From Candidatus Bipolaricaulota bacterium (GTDB lineage Bacteria > Bipolaricaulota > Bipolaricaulia > UBA7950 > UBA9294), in assembly GCA_023132545.1 (NCBI GenBank), contig JAGLYB010000121.1:1-8310 (forward strand): a stretch of DNA of 8,310 nt, in the 5' to 3' direction. The notes below the pieces were generated by a model. The model had not been told where the DNA came from, made no database searches, and was given only the letters and a program-made list of their open reading frames with translations. The translations under genes were made by a program, and so were the position numbers. Below, piece by piece: positions 6,180 through 8,310 of the stretch. Numbering within the stretch: position 1 is the stretch's first letter; every line of letters begins with the position of its first letter.

Positions 6180-7319
6180 CTACGGTTCGCCAAGTTGCAA
6201 CCGCGCGATCTTGCCGGACCTCTCCCAGCTCACCCAAAACTCGCCCGGATAACCAGGCATGATGTACAACGGTGCGTCATCTCCGCCCGTCTCCCACCAC
6301 GTGAAGGCTCCATCCATCGGCACAAATCGATACACGGCGCTGTTGGCACGATCACAGAACCACAGTGCATCCTCCGTGATGATCAAGCTCACGACATCAA
6401 TCTCCGCACCTCCAGGGATCTCCCACATCGCTACGCTGCCGTTTTCCGGCTGTAGCACACCGATTTTGCCCACGCCGTCGTTCTCTATTGCCAAGAAATA
6501 GATGTCCATTGCGTCGGGCACGGCCGCCAGGCTGGTGATGAAGAGTTTTGCAGGAAGATCGTACACGGTGACTGTATCCGTGGATGGCGCCAGGGAAAGC
6601 AACGAGTCTCCCACAACATTGGGCACCCAAACATTTCCTTGACTGTCCCCCACGAACGCATATGGCGGCGGATCCATCGTCACAAGTCCCCACTCACGGA
6701 ACGGGGCCGACACGACCGGTTCATGAGGGTACACGGCCGGCACGAAGCCCGGATCAGCCATGTGAAACTCAGGTGCCACGGTTTGCGATGAGGCCGACAC
6801 CGTGCCGGAGGTTCGGGATACCGGAATCACCTGCGGCTCTGGCCCAACCTCATCTGGGATCGTCAGCTGGGCAGGTTCGAACAAGCCCAGTCGTCCTAGC
6901 TCCCATTCCAGATACCATATGTTCTCCACACCGTTTCCGAAGCCCGCTTCCATCGCGAAGATCGGCTGCGCCATCGGACTCGGCAACTGCCAATACTCGA
7001 CATGGTTGAAATCCGGCTGCAGCCATCCCACGCCAGCGTCGTGCGGCGTCGTAAACAACAGCCCCGAATTCGTCCACACAAATTCCCCCGGATCCGCCGT
7101 CAACGTCCACGCAATCAGACGGTTGGCCTCCGGCTCGAATCGAGCCAGTGCCTGCGGATCGTGCAGCACGACAAACAGGCTGTTGTCGATCATCCAGACA
7201 AGATCGCCTGGGAACGACTTGCTAGAAGGCAGTTCCCAAATCGTCCATTCCGCCGGTTGCGCGAATGTCAGCGAACTTGTCAATAGGAGACAGCAGAGCA
7301 CCAAGATTACATGTCGCAT
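6180..7319 (-). CDS. Secreted streptogramin-lyase-like (Vgb-type) seven-bladed beta-propeller
   Basis: The ATG at 7319 has GGGAGGT (7323-7329) 3 bases upstream. The 379-residue product starts with a signal peptide (1-20, cleavage FA/Q). A blade-closing W-x-L-P-like motif recurs seven times: WELP 28, WTLT 71, WQLP 110, WGLV 210, YDLP 253, WEIP 299, WWET 341. Most are 39-46 residues apart, as in the streptogramin lyase (Vgb) propeller. The final FWVSWERSGKIARL resembles the family repeat LWFTE...IGRI, and the N-terminal WELP strand probably closes the last blade. Between blades 3 and 4 lies a roughly 50-residue Pro/Ser/Thr-rich insertion (about 154-206). Active Vgb enzymes, as I recall, use two histidines and a glutamate in the C-terminal half; here no histidine occurs after 199, so lyase activity is doubtful. 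A periplasmic or extracellular binding/scaffold role is more likely. The in-frame start at 7436 is rejected for lack of a Shine-Dalgarno and because it would bury the signal peptide. Confidence 0.85.
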   Translation of the reverse strand: MRHVILVLCCLLLTSSLTFAQPAEWTIWELPSSKSFPGDLVWMIDNSLFVVLHDPQALARFEPEANRLIAWTLTADPGEFVWTNSGLLFTTPHDAGVGWLQPDFNHVEYWQLPSPMAQPIFAMEAGFGNGVENIWYLEWELGRLGLFEPAQLTIPDEVGPEPQVIPVSRTSGTVSASSQTVAPEFHMADPGFVPAVYPHEPVVSAPFREWGLVTMDPPPYAFVGDSQGNVWVPNVVGDSLLSLAPSTDTVTVYDLPAKLFITSLAAVPDAMDIYFLAIENDGVGKIGVLQPENGSVAMWEIPGGAEIDVVSLIITEDALWFCDRANSAVYRFVPMDGAFTWWETGGDDAPLYIMPGYPGEFWVSWERSGKIARLQLGEP

Positions 7320-7496
7320 AAGACCTCCCACATTTCCAAGACACAAAGCGTGTTCCTCTTCGTATGATGAATGCCTAGCACAGATATCGTTTGAAATGCA
7401 AGCACCAACAGATTCCACCATAAGCTCTGAGCGCACTGCATTGACAAGCCACCATTGGGTACCATGTGCTTATCCGGGAAACGAAAGTAGGGAGTC
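7320..7496. promoter_or_regulatory. Divergent intergenic region between the propeller gene and recQ
   Basis: These 177 bases separate two divergent starts and must hold both promoters. On the plus strand a perfect -35 hexamer TTGACA (7441-7446) lies 50 bases before the recQ ATG, but I see no convincing -10 at the normal distance. On the minus strand TTGCAT followed after 18 bases by TAGGCA, preceded by TGC, is a weak candidate for the propeller gene. The recQ Shine-Dalgarno is AGGGAG (7489-7494), ending only two bases before the ATG. Confidence 0.35.
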
Positions 7497-8310
7497 ATGC
7501 AGCAAATCGCCAAAATTCTCAAGAAATACTGGGGCTATGACGACTTCCTCCCCCTGCAACGCGAAGCCATTGCCTGCGGTGTCCGCAGCCGCGATTCTCT
7601 CGTCGTCCTCCCAACCGGCGGCGGCAAATCGCTTTGCTTCCAGGTGCCTGCAGTGCGATTGCCGGGGCTGGCTATTGTGGTGAGTCCACTCATTTCGCTG
7701 ATGAAGGATCAAGTCGATGCCCTGACTGAGTGCGGCGTCGCCGCCGCCTGCATCAACAGCAGCCAGTCCCCTGATGAGCAAGACGATGTCATTGCCTCCA
7801 TCCGTAGCGCCGACCTGAAAATACTTTATGTCTCGCCTGAACGGTTGATGATGAACGGATTCGCCGATTTCCTGAATCAGCATACCATTTCACTGATCGC
7901 TATCGATGAAGCCCATTGCGTCAGCATGTGGGGGCACGATTTCCGGCCCGAGTACCGTCGTCTGGGCAGTCTCAAGACCACGTTCCCAGGAATTGCCGTC
8001 CACGCCTACACTGCCACCGCTACCCAGCATGTGCGTGACGATATTGTAGAGCAGCTTCATCTCGTGAACCCGGAGATCCTCGTCGGCTCGTTTGATCGTC
8101 CCAATTTGCTCTACTCCGTCGAACGCCGCATCGACGTCGTACGGCAAGTTCGCGATGTGCTTGATCGCCACAAGAGTGAGTCTTCGATCATCTATTGCAT
8201 CCGTCGTGCTGACGTTGACGATCTGACCGAACGGCTGCAGGAAGCCGGATACCGCACCGCCGCTTATCACGCCGGATTGTCTGATGTCGCCCGCAGGCAG
8301 GCTCAAAACG
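7497..8310 (+). CDS. recQ: ATP-dependent DNA helicase RecQ, N-terminal 271 residues (3' truncated by window)
   Basis: This 3'-5' SF2 helicase acts in recombination and replication-fork repair. The frame is open from ATG 7497 to the window end and is in-phase with all expected motifs. Motif 0 is FLPLQREAI (17-25, Q21), Walker A TGGGKS (40-45), motif Ia SPLISLMKDQ (63-72), Walker B DEAH (137-140). The RecQ-specific aromatic-rich loop is CVSMWGHDFRPEYR (141-154) and motif III TATAT (172-176). The second RecA lobe follows with GSFDRPNLL (197-205), IIYC and YHAGL (257-261). The zinc-binding, winged-helix and HRDC regions, if present, lie beyond the edge. Two variations are visible: Leu18 where E. 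coli RecQ has Arg in motif 0 (FRPGQ), and Met144 where E. coli has Gln (SQWGHDF); both positions vary among RecQ subfamilies. The start gives the usual N-terminal length before motif 0. It is divergent from the exported-protein cluster, with no visible functional link. Confidence 0.96.
   Translation, partial: MQQIAKILKKYWGYDDFLPLQREAIACGVRSRDSLVVLPTGGGKSLCFQVPAVRLPGLAIVVSPLISLMKDQVDALTECGVAAACINSSQSPDEQDDVIASIRSADLKILYVSPERLMMNGFADFLNQHTISLIAIDEAHCVSMWGHDFRPEYRRLGSLKTTFPGIAVHAYTATATQHVRDDIVEQLHLVNPEILVGSFDRPNLLYSVERRIDVVRQVRDVLDRHKSESSIIYCIRRADVDDLTERLQEAGYRTAAYHAGLSDVARRQAQN

Noticed and set aside
6061..6237. N-terminal extension of the 209-residue protein to 268 residues
   Set aside because: It would overlap the end of the propeller gene and put a perfect signal peptide 60 residues inside the protein. 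The ATG at 6060 has its own Shine-Dalgarno.
7320..7436. N-terminal extension of the propeller protein to 418 residues
   Set aside because: The ATG at 7319 has GGGAGGT just upstream and starts directly with the signal peptide, while the extension looks like promoter region.
6802..7683. 293-codon plus-strand open frame running into recQ
   Set aside because: It is antisense to the propeller gene, crosses the divergent promoter region and then overlaps recQ in a different frame. The recQ frame carries every helicase motif.
7470..8306. Two minus-strand open frames of 137 and 138 codons
   Set aside because: They are antisense shadows of recQ with no recognisable features.

Overview
The window contains one divergent gene arrangement. 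Four protein genes run leftward on the minus strand (about 7319 down to 1) and one gene, recQ, runs rightward off the right edge from 7497. All four leftward genes encode proteins with a clear N-terminal signal peptide. I see no tRNA, rRNA, CRISPR array, insertion sequence or integrase.

The organism looks like a Gram-negative-type bacterium of middling GC. The 441-residue protein (3394-4719) ends in phenylalanine after a run of amphipathic strands, as outer-membrane barrels do. Several starts carry good Shine-Dalgarno sequences. The RecQ has the motif-0 variant FLPLQREAI, which I associate with planctomycete- and deltaproteobacteria-like RecQs. Large secreted proteins with Ig-like repeats followed by calcium-binding DxDGDGxxD repeats are common in poorly cultured environmental phyla. 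I cannot name the phylum from this sequence.

Region by region: 1-3316 (minus) is a very large secreted protein with about eight Ig-like domains and three thrombospondin-type-3-like motifs; its C-terminus is cut off by the window edge. 3394-4719 (minus) is an exported barrel-like protein of no recognised family, whose stop codon overlaps an in-frame ATG of the Ig-repeat ORF (TGATG). 4720-5430 is 711 bases without a confident gene. It holds a leader with nested and competing inverted repeats, a plausible minus-strand promoter followed by a possible pair of tiny ORFs, and a cluster of alternating TTGAC/GTCAA pentamers. 5431-6060 (minus) is a 209-residue exported beta-rich protein. 6180-7319 (minus) is a 379-residue secreted seven-bladed propeller resembling streptogramin lyase. 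7320-7496 is the divergent promoter region. 7497-8310 (plus) is the helicase core of RecQ, truncated at the right edge.

The leftward genes look like a cell-envelope locus: an adhesin- or matrix-like giant protein translationally adjacent to an outer-membrane protein, with two more exported proteins upstream. This joint role is inferred from export signals and adjacency, not from any known pathway. RecQ is an unrelated DNA-repair gene sharing only the divergent intergenic region.
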